Shown: positions 26,436-37,678 of the stretch, piece by piece
How positions within the stretch are numbered: position 1 is the first letter of the stretch
Layout: each line of letters starts with the position of its first letter
Assembly: GCA_963813975.1 (NCBI GenBank)
Contig: CAWFAP010000004.1
Location: forward strand, 310,001 to 374,000
Direction: 5' to 3'
Length of the DNA stretch: 64,000 bases
Origin: RYN-230 sp963813975
Lineage (GTDB): Bacteria; Actinomycetota; Actinomycetes; Streptosporangiales; Streptosporangiaceae
The notes under the pieces: model-generated
What the model saw: the letters and a program-made list of their open reading frames with translations, nothing else
What the model was told of the DNA's origin: nothing
The model's database searches: none
Made by a program: the position numbers and the translations under genes

Positions 26436-26696
26436 TCAGTGACCCTCAGCCGGGCCGAGCACCAGGTCGGCCACACTGCTGCCTTCGGTGTTCAGCTTGC
26501 CCTCGCGGGCCAGCCGGTTCCGCCACGCGGTGCGGAGGTCCTCCTCGGGGCCGGCCATGTCACCGAAGCCGACCTCGGCCATCCGCTTGCACGACTTGGT
26601 GGTGCCGCAGTCGTCGAGGTCGGCAGCGGTCTGCTCCTGAGCGCTCCACACCCCGCGCAGCACCTCGAGCGCCTCGCCTGGCTGATCGTTCATCAT
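26436..26696 (-). CDS. Small soluble protein of unknown function leading the coxD2-coxE2 operon (86 aa)
   Basis: The product starts MMNDQPGEALEVLRGVW, has a short segment with two Cys (DDCGTTKSCKRMAEV, residues 28-42) and an acidic end. Its stop lies 7 bp before the coxD2 start, which argues for a shared transcript. The Cys pair could bind a metal but the spacing fits no motif I recognise. Confidence 0.6.
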   Translation of the reverse strand: MMNDQPGEALEVLRGVWSAQEQTAADLDDCGTTKSCKRMAEVGFGDMAGPEEDLRTAWRNRLAREGKLNTEGSSVADLVLGPAEGH

Positions 26697-26809
26697 CAGC
26701 TACCTTCCCGGTGTCCTGGACCTGACTCTAATTGGCGGGCCACGTTCGGGCGACCTCGGATTAAGCGTTCTCTTATCGGGCGGCCGCCGGCTGGCTGCCC
26801 GGGCCAGGC

Positions 26810-27415
26810 TCAGCAGCTGCGGTTGATGGTGAGCGCCTTGACCGTCGCCGCCCACTCGTAGGCCAATTCATAGGGCCAGTACCGGGCCGGGGTGGGCGCG
26901 GTCATCACGTACACGTGACCGCTGAAGCAACGCTCCATCCGCAGCCGGGCGCGGGAATCCTGCGGCGTGATGGTGACCAGGGCCACGGAATGCCAGTGGT
27001 GCTGGCGGGCTAGCCGGGCCGCGTACTCGGCCTCGCCCTGGGTGGTGTCCGGGTTGGGATTGAAGCAGATCACCTTCACGCGCGGGATCGGCGGTGCGCA
27101 GGGCCCGCCGAAGGCCTGGGCGGATCCGCCGGGGCCACGGTCCCCGCTGGAGAGCACCAGCGCGGACGCCCGGTGCTGGGCGGCCAGCGTCAGCGCGGTC
27201 CGGAACCGGTCACCAGGCCCGGCCATCATCACGATCGCGTCCACGCGGGCGGGCATCCCGGAGACCGGGAACACGAACAGCCGCGCGGTCAGCCCGCAGA
27301 ACACCAGGAACACGGCGGCGATCGTCCCGATCACAACCCTGCGCCGCCTACGGCGCCGCGGGGCACGATCGTCCACCGTCCCGGCGGAGGCGTCCGGGAC
27401 TTCGTTGGTCAGCAC
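26810..27415 (-). CDS. YdcF/SanA-like membrane-anchored protein (DUF218)
   Basis: After a very basic start (RRRRRRR) there is one transmembrane segment (residues 27-48). The extracellular DUF218 domain follows: VDAIVMMAGPGDRFRTAL, ALVLSSG, then TTQGEAEYAARLARQHHW and VALVTITPQDSRARLRMERCF. This is the usual order of YdcF-like domains, which occur in envelope-related proteins such as SanA and ElyC. The substrate is unknown. It is divergent from the zincin gene. Confidence 0.75.
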   Translation of the reverse strand: MLTNEVPDASAGTVDDRAPRRRRRRRVVIGTIAAVFLVFCGLTARLFVFPVSGMPARVDAIVMMAGPGDRFRTALTLAAQHRASALVLSSGDRGPGGSAQAFGGPCAPPIPRVKVICFNPNPDTTQGEAEYAARLARQHHWHSVALVTITPQDSRARLRMERCFSGHVYVMTAPTPARYWPYELAYEWAATVKALTINRSC

Positions 27416-27558
27416 AGGCAGCCCTCATGGCGGGGAAGGCGGAATAGCGGAGCTTGTCGGGAACCAGGCTATGTGCCCGGCCGGAAGACCCGCCCATGGC
27501 CTGCCGTTCCAGAAGCAATCCAGAGCTGGGGTTCAGCCGGAGGGCAGACAATGGGACG

Positions 27559-27900
27559 GTGATCGACGTCGAGCCGGCCAAGTTCGAGGACATGGTCGTC
27601 GCCGCGCTGGACAGCCTGCCCGAGGACCTTGGCCGGCTGATGCGCAATGTCGCGGTCACGGTAGAGCATGGTCCCGGGCCTCCGGGCCTGCTGGGGCTCT
27701 ACCAGGGAATCCCGCTGACCAGCCGGACCTCGCAGTACGCCGGGGTGCTGCCGGACCGGATCACGATCTACCGGCGGGCCATCTGCGCGATCTGCGGGTC
27801 CGAGGCCGAGGTGGTGGAGCAGGTCCGCCGGACGGTCATCCACGAGGTCGCGCATCACTTCGGCATCGATGACGCCCGCCTCACCGAGCTCGGCTGGTGA
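27559..27900 (+). CDS. Metallopeptidase-family small zincin
   Basis: The 113-residue protein matches the small zincin family with start FEDMVVAALDSLPEDLG and a C-terminal zinc motif HEVAHHFGIDDARL (HExxH plus downstream Asp). Relatives are about 115-120 residues, which supports the GTG start at 27559 over longer readings from 27454. Three Cys (ICAICG context) precede the motif. The physiological substrate of this family is not known. Confidence 0.85.
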   Translation: MIDVEPAKFEDMVVAALDSLPEDLGRLMRNVAVTVEHGPGPPGLLGLYQGIPLTSRTSQYAGVLPDRITIYRRAICAICGSEAEVVEQVRRTVIHEVAHHFGIDDARLTELGW

Positions 27901-27918
27901 CCCCGGCCCGATCCGGTC

Positions 27919-28227
27919 TCAAGCCTGCTGCATCCGGGGCAGCCGCCCGATGACTTCCGGCCCGATCCTCAGGCCCTCGTCGGCGGCCACAGCGGGGTGG
28001 ACATCTACGTCGAACACGTCGCTCCACTCCAATTCGAGCTCCATCACCTGCTCGAAGGTGTCGGCGGAGAAGATGCTGACGACTTGCACCGCGGAGGCTA
28101 CAGGCCAGTACTCGGCAATCACGCGGATGCCCTGCGGGTATTGCCACGCGGCCCGGCGCATCAACGCCCCATCCCGGTCCGCGGCCGATACAGAGGAGCG
28201 GAACTTCAACAGCGCTACGTAGTCCAC
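27919..28227 (-). CDS. DUF3303-like small protein
   Basis: The 102-residue alpha/beta protein reads VALLKFRSSVSAADRD at the start, then PQGIRVIAEYWPVASAVQVVSIFSAD, and ends with SDVFDVDVHPAVAADEGLR. The order of strand, helix and the ...D.DVHP... end fits DUF3303 proteins (dimeric alpha-beta-barrel type). The family call is by pattern and moderately sure; the function is unknown. It converges with the zincin gene. Confidence 0.6.
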   Translation of the reverse strand: MDYVALLKFRSSVSAADRDGALMRRAAWQYPQGIRVIAEYWPVASAVQVVSIFSADTFEQVMELELEWSDVFDVDVHPAVAADEGLRIGPEVIGRLPRMQQA

Positions 28228-28291
28228 GACGATCCCCCCAAGTCCTGGCTGATCCGGCCAGCCCAGGCTGACTACCTGGTGTTTCGGTGAC

Positions 28292-28471
28292 TCATCGACG
28301 CCCCGCGGCCAGCCCCCAGGCCTGATTCAGCCCATCACACTCTGGATCCAGCGTCAACGACAGCCACTGGTCCCCCGGGACCGTCAACGCATCGAGGCTA
28401 AGGTCGGCAGCGGTCCGGTCCGGCCCGGGTGCCGCGGCCGCGTTCCGGGCCCGGGTCAGGGGAGCGGGCAA
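28292..28471 (-). CDS. Short coding-like fragment abutting tRNA-Ile
   Basis: On the minus strand, from just after the 3' end of tRNA-Ile to a TGA at 28292-28294, the bases read as a natural protein end: ADLSLDALTVPGDQWLSLTL, DPECDGLNQAWGLAAGRR. Only a TTG at 28471 offers a start and no convincing ribosome binding site is seen. It is either a tiny gene of about 59 residues or, more likely, the 3' remnant of a longer gene truncated at the tRNA. I do not recognise the family. Confidence 0.4.
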   Translation of the reverse strand: MPAPLTRARNAAAAPGPDRTAADLSLDALTVPGDQWLSLTLDPECDGLNQAWGLAAGRR

Positions 28472-28485
28472 CGCTGTGACGTGGG

Positions 28486-28559
28486 TGGGCCTAGATGGAC
28501 TTGAACCATCGACCTCCGCCTTATCAGGGCGGCGCTCTAACCGGCTGAGCTATAGGCCC
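28486..28559 (-). tRNA. tRNA-Ile (anticodon GAT)
   Basis: The reverse strand folds as a 74-nt cloverleaf with acceptor GGGCCTA paired with TAGGCCC, anticodon loop CTGATAA (GAT) and T arm with GGTTCAAGTCC. CCA is not encoded. It lies downstream of the DUF3566 gene, its standard position after gyrA in Actinobacteria. Confidence 0.95.
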
Positions 28560-28647
28560 TTTGCCAGCGGCATCCGGGGCGCGTTGCCGCGCCAAGACTC
28601 CCCGGAAATGCCGCCGCGTAAGGCTATCGCATTCTGCGGGCCACCCG

Positions 28648-29553
28648 TCAGTCAGTCTCCCGGAGGGTGACCTCGATACCGCCGCCCAGGTGGGTGACCA
28701 GGTTGTAGATCATGGCCCCGACCGTGGACAGGGCCGTGATCAGGACGATGTTCACCGCGCCGAGCAGCATGGTGTAACCGAGCACCCGCGAGGCCGAGAA
28801 CCAGTGACTGAGCTGGGTTCCGGACGAACCGGAGCTGGATGTGACGCTGGTCAGCGTGTGCTGGATGGACGTGAACACGCCCAGGCTGGACAGCACGAAA
28901 TACAGGAACGCCACGGCCACGAACAGCACGACCCAGGCGACCAGCGACATGAGGAAGCTGAACTTCATGACCGACCACGGCTCGAGCCGGGAGACGACCA
29001 GGTCGGCCCGGCGGGCCGGGGCCTGGCTGCCGGGCCGGGCCGCTGCCGCAGCACCGCCTGCCGCGGCGCCGTCGGCCGCCGCCGGAGCCCCGGAGTTCCT
29101 CTTGTACCGGCCCCGGGCCACAGCCGAGAACGTCGTGGTGCGGTTGCGCCCGCCGTCCGTCACGGCTGGCGGGGAGCCATCCACGCTCCCCAGGCTCTGC
29201 GGCGCGCTGGTCCTGACCGTGCTGCTGGCCGGGCTGCTGGTCACCGGGCCAGCGTTGCCGGTGCCCCCGGCCGGCTCGGTGAGCGACGCCGGGTACGGCG
29301 GGATCGCCGAGGTGGCGTCCCCGGCGGGGCCAGCGTCGTAGCTGTACCCGCCGGCCGTCGTCCCGGCCTGGCCGTAGGTGGTGTCCTGGCTGTCCGGATA
29401 CGACGTGCCCCCGGAAAAGCTGTACTCACTGTCGCCGTCTGGAGTCCCCGCCGCGGCCTCGTCGGCCTCGGGGTTTCGCAAGTCGGCAGCCGCACCAGTC
29501 CGTGGCTGACCGCCGTCAGGCAGCCACGATGGCGGTTCCGCGCGTTGTTCCAC
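28648..29553 (-). CDS. DUF3566 membrane protein downstream of gyrA
   Basis: A long low-complexity N-terminus (Gly/Ala/Pro/Ser/Thr-rich) leads to a conserved C-terminal third, VSRLEPWSVMKFSFLMSL, with two membrane segments (VAWVVLFVAVAFLYFVL and a second near residue 270) and a conserved end. GTG 29553 has GAGGAGG upstream at ideal spacing and is preferred; a longer reading from ATG 29649 lacks such a site. The protein co-occurs with gyrA in nearly all Actinobacteria; its function is unknown. Confidence 0.85.
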   Translation of the reverse strand: MEQRAEPPSWLPDGGQPRTGAAADLRNPEADEAAAGTPDGDSEYSFSGGTSYPDSQDTTYGQAGTTAGGYSYDAGPAGDATSAIPPYPASLTEPAGGTGNAGPVTSSPASSTVRTSAPQSLGSVDGSPPAVTDGGRNRTTTFSAVARGRYKRNSGAPAAADGAAAGGAAAAARPGSQAPARRADLVVSRLEPWSVMKFSFLMSLVAWVVLFVAVAFLYFVLSSLGVFTSIQHTLTSVTSSSGSSGTQLSHWFSASRVLGYTMLLGAVNIVLITALSTVGAMIYNLVTHLGGGIEVTLRETD

Positions 29554-29696
29554 CCCGTCCTCCTCGGCAAGCTTTCCTTCGAGGTTATCCCCGTATGGAG
29601 GGTACGTCCTCAATCGGGGTTTGTGACTGTCGTCTGAGTGGATACTCATTAGACGTCACCAACCCTCCCCACGTTGCCTCCAACAACCCGTCCGTC

Positions 29697-29721
29697 ATCG
29701 CACCGTGACCTTCCGTGCGAT
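29697..29721. terminator. Weak hairpin between gyrA and the DUF3566 gene
   Basis: ATCGCAC and GTGCGAT form a 7-bp stem with an 11-base loop, 21 bp after the gyrA stop on the minus strand. There is no T-run, so termination would be partial at best. Confidence 0.3.
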
Positions 29722-29741
29722 CCCGCCGGGTGCCCGGATCC

Positions 29742-32390
29742 TTACCCGGAGACCCCGGAATCATCCCCCGGCCCCTCAGGTCCGGCGCCCGGAGGACCCG
29801 TTCCCGGTTCCGTGCTGCCTGGATTGCCGGTGCCGTCCGGATCGCCGGGCCCGGCTCCGGCCTCCGCCGCAGTCCCGGCCTCGTCCTCGTCGTCCTCAAC
29901 CCCGGTCTCCGCGTCGGCCATGGACTCCGCGTTGCGGGCAATGGCCACCACGCTGTCCCCGGAGGCCAGGTTCATCAGCCGCACGCCCATGGTCTGCCGT
30001 CCGGACATCTTGACCTCGGCGGCCGAGGTCCGGATGACCCCACCGGAGGAGGTGATCGCGAAAACCTCGTCCTCCGGGTGCACCAGCAGCGCCCCGACCA
30101 GCTCACCCCGGGAATCGACAATGCGCGCGGTCAGCACGCCGCGGCCGCCCCGGCCCTGGAGAGGGTACTGATCGGACGGCGTCCGCTTGGCGTAGCCAAG
30201 CCCCGTGGCCACCAGCACGTCCGCGCCCTCCCGGACCACGTGCATGTCGAGCAGTTCGTCGCCGTCGGTGAACCGCATGCCGATGACGCCGGAGGTGGCC
30301 CGGCCCATCGGGCGCATGGTGTCGTCGGCGGCGTGGAACCGGATGGCCTGCGCCTTCCGGCTGACCAGCAGCAGGTCGTCCTCGGGGGAGACCAGGCTGG
30401 CCGCGATGACCTCGTCGTCCTCGCGCAGGTTGATCGCGATGATGCCGCCGGACCGGGGCGAGTCGTAGTCCGTCAGCAGCGACTTCTTGACCAGCCCGGA
30501 GCGGGTGGCGATGACCAGGTAGGGCGCGACCGAGTAGTCCGGGATCGCGAGGATCTCGGCGATGCGCTCGTCCGGCTGGAACGCGAGCAGGTTAGCCACG
30601 TGCTGGCCGCGTGCGTCCCGGGCCGTGTCCGGCAGTTCGTACGCCTTGGCCCGGTAGACCCGTCCCTTGTTGGTGAAGAACAGGATCCAGCGGTGCGTCG
30701 TGGTCACGAAGAAGTGGTCCACGATGTCGTCGGTGCGCAGCTGCGCGCCGCGTACCCCCTTGCCGCCCCGGCGCTGCGCCCGGTACAGGTCCGTCCTGGT
30801 GCGCTTGGCGTAGCCGCCGCGGGTGATGGTGACGACCACATCCTCCTCGGCGATGAGGTCCTCGTCGGTCACGTCGCCGTCGAAGGGGATGATGCGGGTG
30901 CGCCGCTCGTCACCGTACTTGGCCACGATCTCGCCGAGCTCATCGCTGATGATCTGGCGCTGCCGCTCGGGCGAGGCCAGGATCGCCTCGTAGTCGGCGA
31001 TCTTCGCCATCAGGTCCTCGTACTCGTCCGTGAGCGCCTGGCGCTCGAGGGCGGCGAGCCTGCGCAGCTGCATGTCGAGGATGGCCCGGGCCTGCTCCTC
31101 GTCGATCTCCAGCAGGTCCATCAGGCCCTGCATGGCGGCGTTCGCGGACTCGCTGCCGCGGATGAGCGCGATGACCTCGTCGATCCGGTCGATCGCCTTG
31201 AGCAGCGCGCTGACGATATGGGCCCGCTGCTGCGCCTGGCGGAGCAGGAAGCGGGTGCGCCGGACGATGACCTCGATCTGGTGCGCGACCCAGTACCTGA
31301 TCATCTGGTCCAGCCGGAGCGTGCGGGGCACGCCGTCGACCAGGGCGAGCATGTTGGCGCCGAACGTGTCCTGCAGCTGGGTGTGCTTGTACAGGTTGTT
31401 CAGCACGACCTTGGCCACCGCGTCCCGCTTCAGCACGATGATCAGGCGCTGGCCGGTACGACCGCTGCTCTCGTCCCGAACGTCAGCGATCCCGCTGACC
31501 CGGCCGTCCCGCACCAGCTCAGCGATCTTGAGAGCCAGGTTGTCCGGATTGACCTGGTACGGCAGCTCGGTGACGATCAGGCAGGCCCGCCCGCGGGCAT
31601 CCTCGTCGATGTCCACGACCGCGCGCATGGTGATCGAGCCCCGGCCGGTCCGGTAGGCGTCCTCGATGCCGCGCCGGCCGACGATCAGGCCGCTGGTGGG
31701 GAAGTCGGGCCCCTTCACGCGCTCGATCAGCGCTTCCAGCAGTTCCTCGTCGGAGGTCTCGAAGTTCTCCAGGTACCACTGGACCCCGGCCGCCACCTCA
31801 CGCAGGTTGTGCGGCGGGATCCGGGTAGCCATCCCGACTGCGATGCCCTCGGACCCGTTGATCAGCAGGTTCGGGAAGCGGGCTGGCAGCACCACGGGCT
31901 CGCCGCCGCGCCCGTCGTAGCTGGGGCGGAAGTCAACGGTGTCCTTGTCGATGTCCCGCAGCATCTCCATGGCCAGCGGGGCCAGCCGGCACTCCGTGTA
32001 TCGCATGGCCGCGGGCGGGTCGTTCCCCGGCGAGCCGAAGTTGCCCTGGCTGTCGATAAGGGGCATCCGCATCGACCACGGCTGGGCCAGCCGGACCAGC
32101 GCGTCGTAGATGGAGGAGTCGCCGTGCGGGTGATAGTTCCCCATCACCTCGCCGACCACCCGCGCGCACTTGGAGTAGCCGCGCTCGGGCCGGTAGCCCC
32201 CGTCATACATCGCCCACAGCACGCGTGTGTGCACCGGCTTGAGGCCGTCCCTGACGTCCGGCAGCGCCCGCCCGACGATGACCGACATCGCGTAGTCGAT
32301 GTAGCTGCGCTGCATCTCGACCTGGATGTCGACCGGCTCGGTCCGGTCATGCTGCGGCGGCGGAGCGCCTCCCGAGTCCACGTCGGTCAC
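29742..32390 (-). CDS. gyrA: DNA gyrase subunit A
   Basis: The 882-residue protein has the breakage-reunion domain with the catalytic Tyr in AMRYTECRL (near residue 125) and the quinolone-determining loop HPHGDSSIYD. The loop keeps Ser and Asp at the two positions whose loss gives fluoroquinolone resistance, so the gene looks susceptible-type. C-terminal beta-pinwheel repeats include the GyrA box QRRGGKG. The tail after residue 840 is acidic and low-complexity. It follows gyrB by 79 bp. Confidence 0.97.
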   Translation of the reverse strand: MTDVDSGGAPPPQHDRTEPVDIQVEMQRSYIDYAMSVIVGRALPDVRDGLKPVHTRVLWAMYDGGYRPERGYSKCARVVGEVMGNYHPHGDSSIYDALVRLAQPWSMRMPLIDSQGNFGSPGNDPPAAMRYTECRLAPLAMEMLRDIDKDTVDFRPSYDGRGGEPVVLPARFPNLLINGSEGIAVGMATRIPPHNLREVAAGVQWYLENFETSDEELLEALIERVKGPDFPTSGLIVGRRGIEDAYRTGRGSITMRAVVDIDEDARGRACLIVTELPYQVNPDNLALKIAELVRDGRVSGIADVRDESSGRTGQRLIIVLKRDAVAKVVLNNLYKHTQLQDTFGANMLALVDGVPRTLRLDQMIRYWVAHQIEVIVRRTRFLLRQAQQRAHIVSALLKAIDRIDEVIALIRGSESANAAMQGLMDLLEIDEEQARAILDMQLRRLAALERQALTDEYEDLMAKIADYEAILASPERQRQIISDELGEIVAKYGDERRTRIIPFDGDVTDEDLIAEEDVVVTITRGGYAKRTRTDLYRAQRRGGKGVRGAQLRTDDIVDHFFVTTTHRWILFFTNKGRVYRAKAYELPDTARDARGQHVANLLAFQPDERIAEILAIPDYSVAPYLVIATRSGLVKKSLLTDYDSPRSGGIIAINLREDDEVIAASLVSPEDDLLLVSRKAQAIRFHAADDTMRPMGRATSGVIGMRFTDGDELLDMHVVREGADVLVATGLGYAKRTPSDQYPLQGRGGRGVLTARIVDSRGELVGALLVHPEDEVFAITSSGGVIRTSAAEVKMSGRQTMGVRLMNLASGDSVVAIARNAESMADAETGVEDDEDEAGTAAEAGAGPGDPDGTGNPGSTEPGTGPPGAGPEGPGDDSGVSG

Positions 32391-32469
32391 GTATCAACCT
32401 CTTCCATCATTGGCAATCGCCAGGTCCTCCAGGTCACCGGGGCCCGCGCGGTGCGGTCCCCCCGGGCGC

Positions 32470-34431
<1,962 letters not shown>

Positions 34432-34539
34432 GAGCAAGCTCCTCTTGGAAGAGATAACGCGCTACCAGGGCGCAGCACAGCTGAGCCGCCGTGCTGCCCC
34501 CGGGGCACAGAACTATTTTACCTGGGAGAACCTTCAGTC

Positions 34540-35136
34540 TCAGCCGTACGTGTCGCGTGGCCCCCGGCCGCCTCGCACGCGCCACTCACCGGGTCGCCGG
34601 GGCTGTTCGGGGCCGCGCACCTTGACCCTCGTCACTGTGCCCTCACCAAGCTCACTGTTGAGCCTGCGCACCAGCGTTCCGGCCAGCAGCCGCACCTGGG
34701 TGGCCCAGGCGGTGGAATCGGCGATCACCAGGAGCTCACCGTCGGTGAAGCGCTCCGGGCGGGTGTGCGCGGCGAGGTCGGCGCCGACGATCTGGGACCA
34801 GCGGCCGAAGACTGATCCGAGCGCGGCCTCGGTCTGCCACCCCTGGTCCCCGATGAGGCCGTGGATGGCCATGGTCAGCGGCTGCGGGTCGTCGCGCCGC
34901 GGCCGCCGCGGCCGCCCGCCCTGGCCCGCGGGACCGCCCCGGGCCGGACGTGGCGGCATCCCCCCGGCGGGAGCGTCACCGCGCGCCCGCGCGGCGGCTT
35001 TCGCCTGGGCCAGGGCTTCCCGGGCCAGCTGCGCCGGGGTGGGTGGGGCCGCCCCGGGCTGGCCTGATCCGGGCTCGGAGGGGCCGGAGCCGGCTTGCCC
35101 GGGCTGAGCCGGGCCGGCCGGGTCGTCAGCCGGCAC
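34540..35136 (-). CDS. dciA: DciA-family protein (DUF721), helicase-loading factor
   Basis: The N-terminal 85 residues are Pro/Gly/Ala-rich with basic patches. The C-terminal domain (GSVFGRWSQIVGADLAAHTRPERF, then LLVIADSTAWATQVRLLAG) is DUF721, identified as DciA, the ancestral bacterial replicative helicase loader. It overlaps the end of recF by 11 bp and precedes gyrB, its standard position in Actinobacteria. Confidence 0.9.
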   Translation of the reverse strand: MPADDPAGPAQPGQAGSGPSEPGSGQPGAAPPTPAQLAREALAQAKAAARARGDAPAGGMPPRPARGGPAGQGGRPRRPRRDDPQPLTMAIHGLIGDQGWQTEAALGSVFGRWSQIVGADLAAHTRPERFTDGELLVIADSTAWATQVRLLAGTLVRRLNSELGEGTVTRVKVRGPEQPRRPGEWRVRGGRGPRDTYG

Positions 35137-36395
35137 GGGTCACCGCCCCATCCGCAACGGAAAACCTCGTTCCCTGCACGGCCGCCGGGACGTCCTCGGG
35201 AACCGCGGCGGTGACCAGGACCTGTTCCGCGCCGGCCACCAGGCTGGCCAGCCGGTCCCGGCGGCCCGTGTCCAGTTCGGCGAACACGTCGTCGAGCAGG
35301 AGAACCGGGTCGTCGCCGTCCGCCCGGAGCAGCTCAAACCCGGACAGGCGCAGCGCCAGGGCCATGGACCAGGACTCGCCCTGGCTCGCGTAGCCACGGG
35401 AGGGCAGTTCGCCGATACCGCAGCTCCAGGTCGTCCCGGTGCGGGCCGACCAGGCACACCCCGCGCTCCAGCTCCTCCGGCCGGGACCGGGCCAGCGCCT
35501 CGCGCAGGCCCTGCGCCAGCTGCGCGCGGTCGGCCGCGGGCTCGCCCGCCGCGGGCTCGCCGGCAGGCGGATCGTCGCGGTCGGCTCCCTCACCGGCGGT
35601 GGCCTCGCTCTTCGCGCTGCCGCGCTGGCGGTAGGTGATGGTGGCCGCCACCGCGTCCCCGGACACCGCGGCATAGCTCCGGGTCAGCAGCGGCCGTAGC
35701 GCCGCGGTCAGCTCGAGGCGGCCGGCGAGCAACTCGGCGCCCTTCACCGCGAGGTGCTCGTCCCACGCGTCGAGCGCACCCGGCAGCCCCATCCCCGCCG
35801 GGTTGGCGGCCTCGTCGCCGAGGGGGTCACCGGCCCGGTCCGGCCCCGGCGGCCGGGCCCGGGCGAACCCACGGGACCCCATCCGGGCCCGGGCCGACTT
35901 GAGCAGGGCGGTGCGCTGCCGGACCACGCGCTCGTAGTCGCTGCGCACCCCGGCGAACCGGGGCGCCCGGGAGACGAGGAGCTCGTCGAGGTAGCGGCGG
36001 CGCTGATCGGGATCTCCCTTGACCAGGGCCAGGTCCTCGGGGGCGAACAGCACGGTACGGAGGATCCCCAGCACCTGGCGGGGCCGGGGCACCGCGACCC
36101 GGTTCACCCGGGCCCGGTTGGCCCGCCCGGGATTGATCTCGATCTCCACCAGGCTGTCCCGCTCGGCCGAGGTGATCGCGGCCCGCAGGATGGCCCGCTC
36201 CGCGCCCCGCCGCACCAGCGGCGCATCGGTGCCGACCCGGTGGCTGCCGAGGGTGGAGACGTAGCCCGCGGCCTCGACCACATTGGTCTTGCCCTGGCCG
36301 TTCGCGCCCAGCAGGGTGCTCACGCCCGGGTCCAGGGCCAGATCCGCCGCCGCGTACGACCGGAAGTCGGTGAGCGCGAGGCGGGTCAGGTGCAC
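35126..36395 (-). CDS. recF: RecF recombination mediator, broken by a one-base frameshift
   Basis: RecF is an SMC-like ATPase that loads RecA at gaps. Walker A is GANGQGKTN (residue 32), and the signature region is GYASQGESWSMALALRL, followed by Walker B LLLDDVFAELD. The frame holds until GPHRDDLELR, then turns meaningless. Dropping one base near 35417 gives ELRIGELPSRGYASQGES and continues to the stop at 35126. With that correction the protein has about 422 residues, slightly long because of a Gly/Pro/Asp-rich insert near residue 180. A sequence error is more likely than loss of this gene. Confidence 0.88.
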
Positions 36396-36530
36396 ATCAG
36401 CAGACTAGTGGGCCGGACCGGAGCGGGCACCCGCCCGGCGCCCCTGCGCCGGCCGCGAGCAACCAGCGGGGTGATCCAGGCCCACGCCGGGGGCCGATGA
36501 CCCGCCCGCCTGCCCCCGACTGGCGTCGCA

Positions 36531-36547
36531 GGGTCGTCCCCCGGCTA
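36531..36547 (-). terminator. Copy of the GGGGGACGACCC hairpin repeat directly after dnaN
   Basis: On the minus strand the dnaN TAG stop runs straight into CCGGGGGACGACCC. The same 17 bases, including the stop, follow coxL1 at 11174-11190. The sequence folds to a short G-C hairpin with ACGA loop and probably ends transcription. Confidence 0.5.
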
Positions 36548-37678
36548 ACCACCCAGGCGGATCGGCATCAGCAGATACCGGAAGTCGGGCTGCTCGTCGG
36601 GCGCGGGCTTGCCGGTGATCAGGGCGGGCTTGCCTGACTCGGTGAACGAGACCCGGGCGATGTCGGAATCCAGCGCGATCAGCCCGTCCAGCAGGTACTG
36701 CGGGTTGAACGCGATCTGGATGTCGTCACCCTCGAAGCTCGCGTCGATGACCTCCTCGGCCTGCGCCTCGTCTCCCGTCCCGGCCTCGAGCACGAGCTGC
36801 CCCGGGGAGAACGACAGCCGGACCGCGGTATTCCGCTCGGCAACCAGGGCGACCCGCTTCACGGCCTCGGCGAACGACGCGGTGGCCAGTTCGGCTACCG
36901 CGTTCACCTGCTTGGGCAGCAGGGACTCGTAGCGCGGGAAGTCACCGCCGAGCAGCCGGGTGGTGGTCCGGCGGCCGCCGCCCTCGAACCCGATCATCCC
37001 TTCGCCGCCGGCGCCCTCCTCACCCGGCAGCGCGAGCGCGATGGACACTTCCGCGCCGGCGGTCAGCGCGCGGGCCGTGTCGGCCAGCGCCCGGGCCGGG
37101 ACGAGCACCGCGGCGGACAGGTCCGGCCGGGCCGGAGTCCAGCGCAGCTCGCGGACGGCGAGCCGGTAGCGGTCGGTGGACACCAGCGTGAGGGTCTCGC
37201 CCTCGATCTCGATCCGGACGCCGGTCAGCGCGGGCAGCGTGTCGTCCCGCCCGGCTGCCGTAGCGGACTGGCCCACCGCGGACGCGAACGCGTCACTCCC
37301 GATCGAGCCCGCCGGGGGAGGCATCTCGGGCAGGCTCGGGTAATCCTCGGTCGGCATGGTCAGCAGGGTGAACGTGGCGCTGCCACACGTCAGCGTGGCG
37401 CGCGCACCGTCGGTGGTGATCTCGACCGGGCGGGCGGGCAGGCTCCGGGTGATCTCCGCGAGCAGGCGGCCGGAGACCAGCGCCTCGCCTTCCTCCTCCG
37501 CGTCGACCGGCACCCGGGCCTGGGCCGAGACGTCGTAGTCGAAGCTGGACAGGGTCAGGTCCGCGGCCGCCTGCAGGCGGATGCCCGCCAGGACCGGGAC
37601 CGCGGGCCGGGCTGGCAGGGCGCGGGCCGTCCAGGCCACGGCTTCGGCCAGTACATCGCGTTCTACCTGAATCTTCAC
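36545..37678 (-). CDS. dnaN: DNA polymerase III beta subunit (sliding clamp)
   Basis: The 377-residue protein shows the three clamp domains, including the N-terminal VKIQVERDVLAEAVAWTARAL and the C-terminal LMPIRL end. The GTG at 37678 has GGGAGG nine bases upstream and matches family N-termini; the longer open frame to 37747 does not. It encodes the processivity ring used by Pol III and repair enzymes. It lies on the opposite side of the putative origin from dnaA. Confidence 0.97.
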   Translation of the reverse strand: MKIQVERDVLAEAVAWTARALPARPAVPVLAGIRLQAAADLTLSSFDYDVSAQARVPVDAEEEGEALVSGRLLAEITRSLPARPVEITTDGARATLTCGSATFTLLTMPTEDYPSLPEMPPPAGSIGSDAFASAVGQSATAAGRDDTLPALTGVRIEIEGETLTLVSTDRYRLAVRELRWTPARPDLSAAVLVPARALADTARALTAGAEVSIALALPGEEGAGGEGMIGFEGGGRRTTTRLLGGDFPRYESLLPKQVNAVAELATASFAEAVKRVALVAERNTAVRLSFSPGQLVLEAGTGDEAQAEEVIDASFEGDDIQIAFNPQYLLDGLIALDSDIARVSFTESGKPALITGKPAPDEQPDFRYLLMPIRLGG

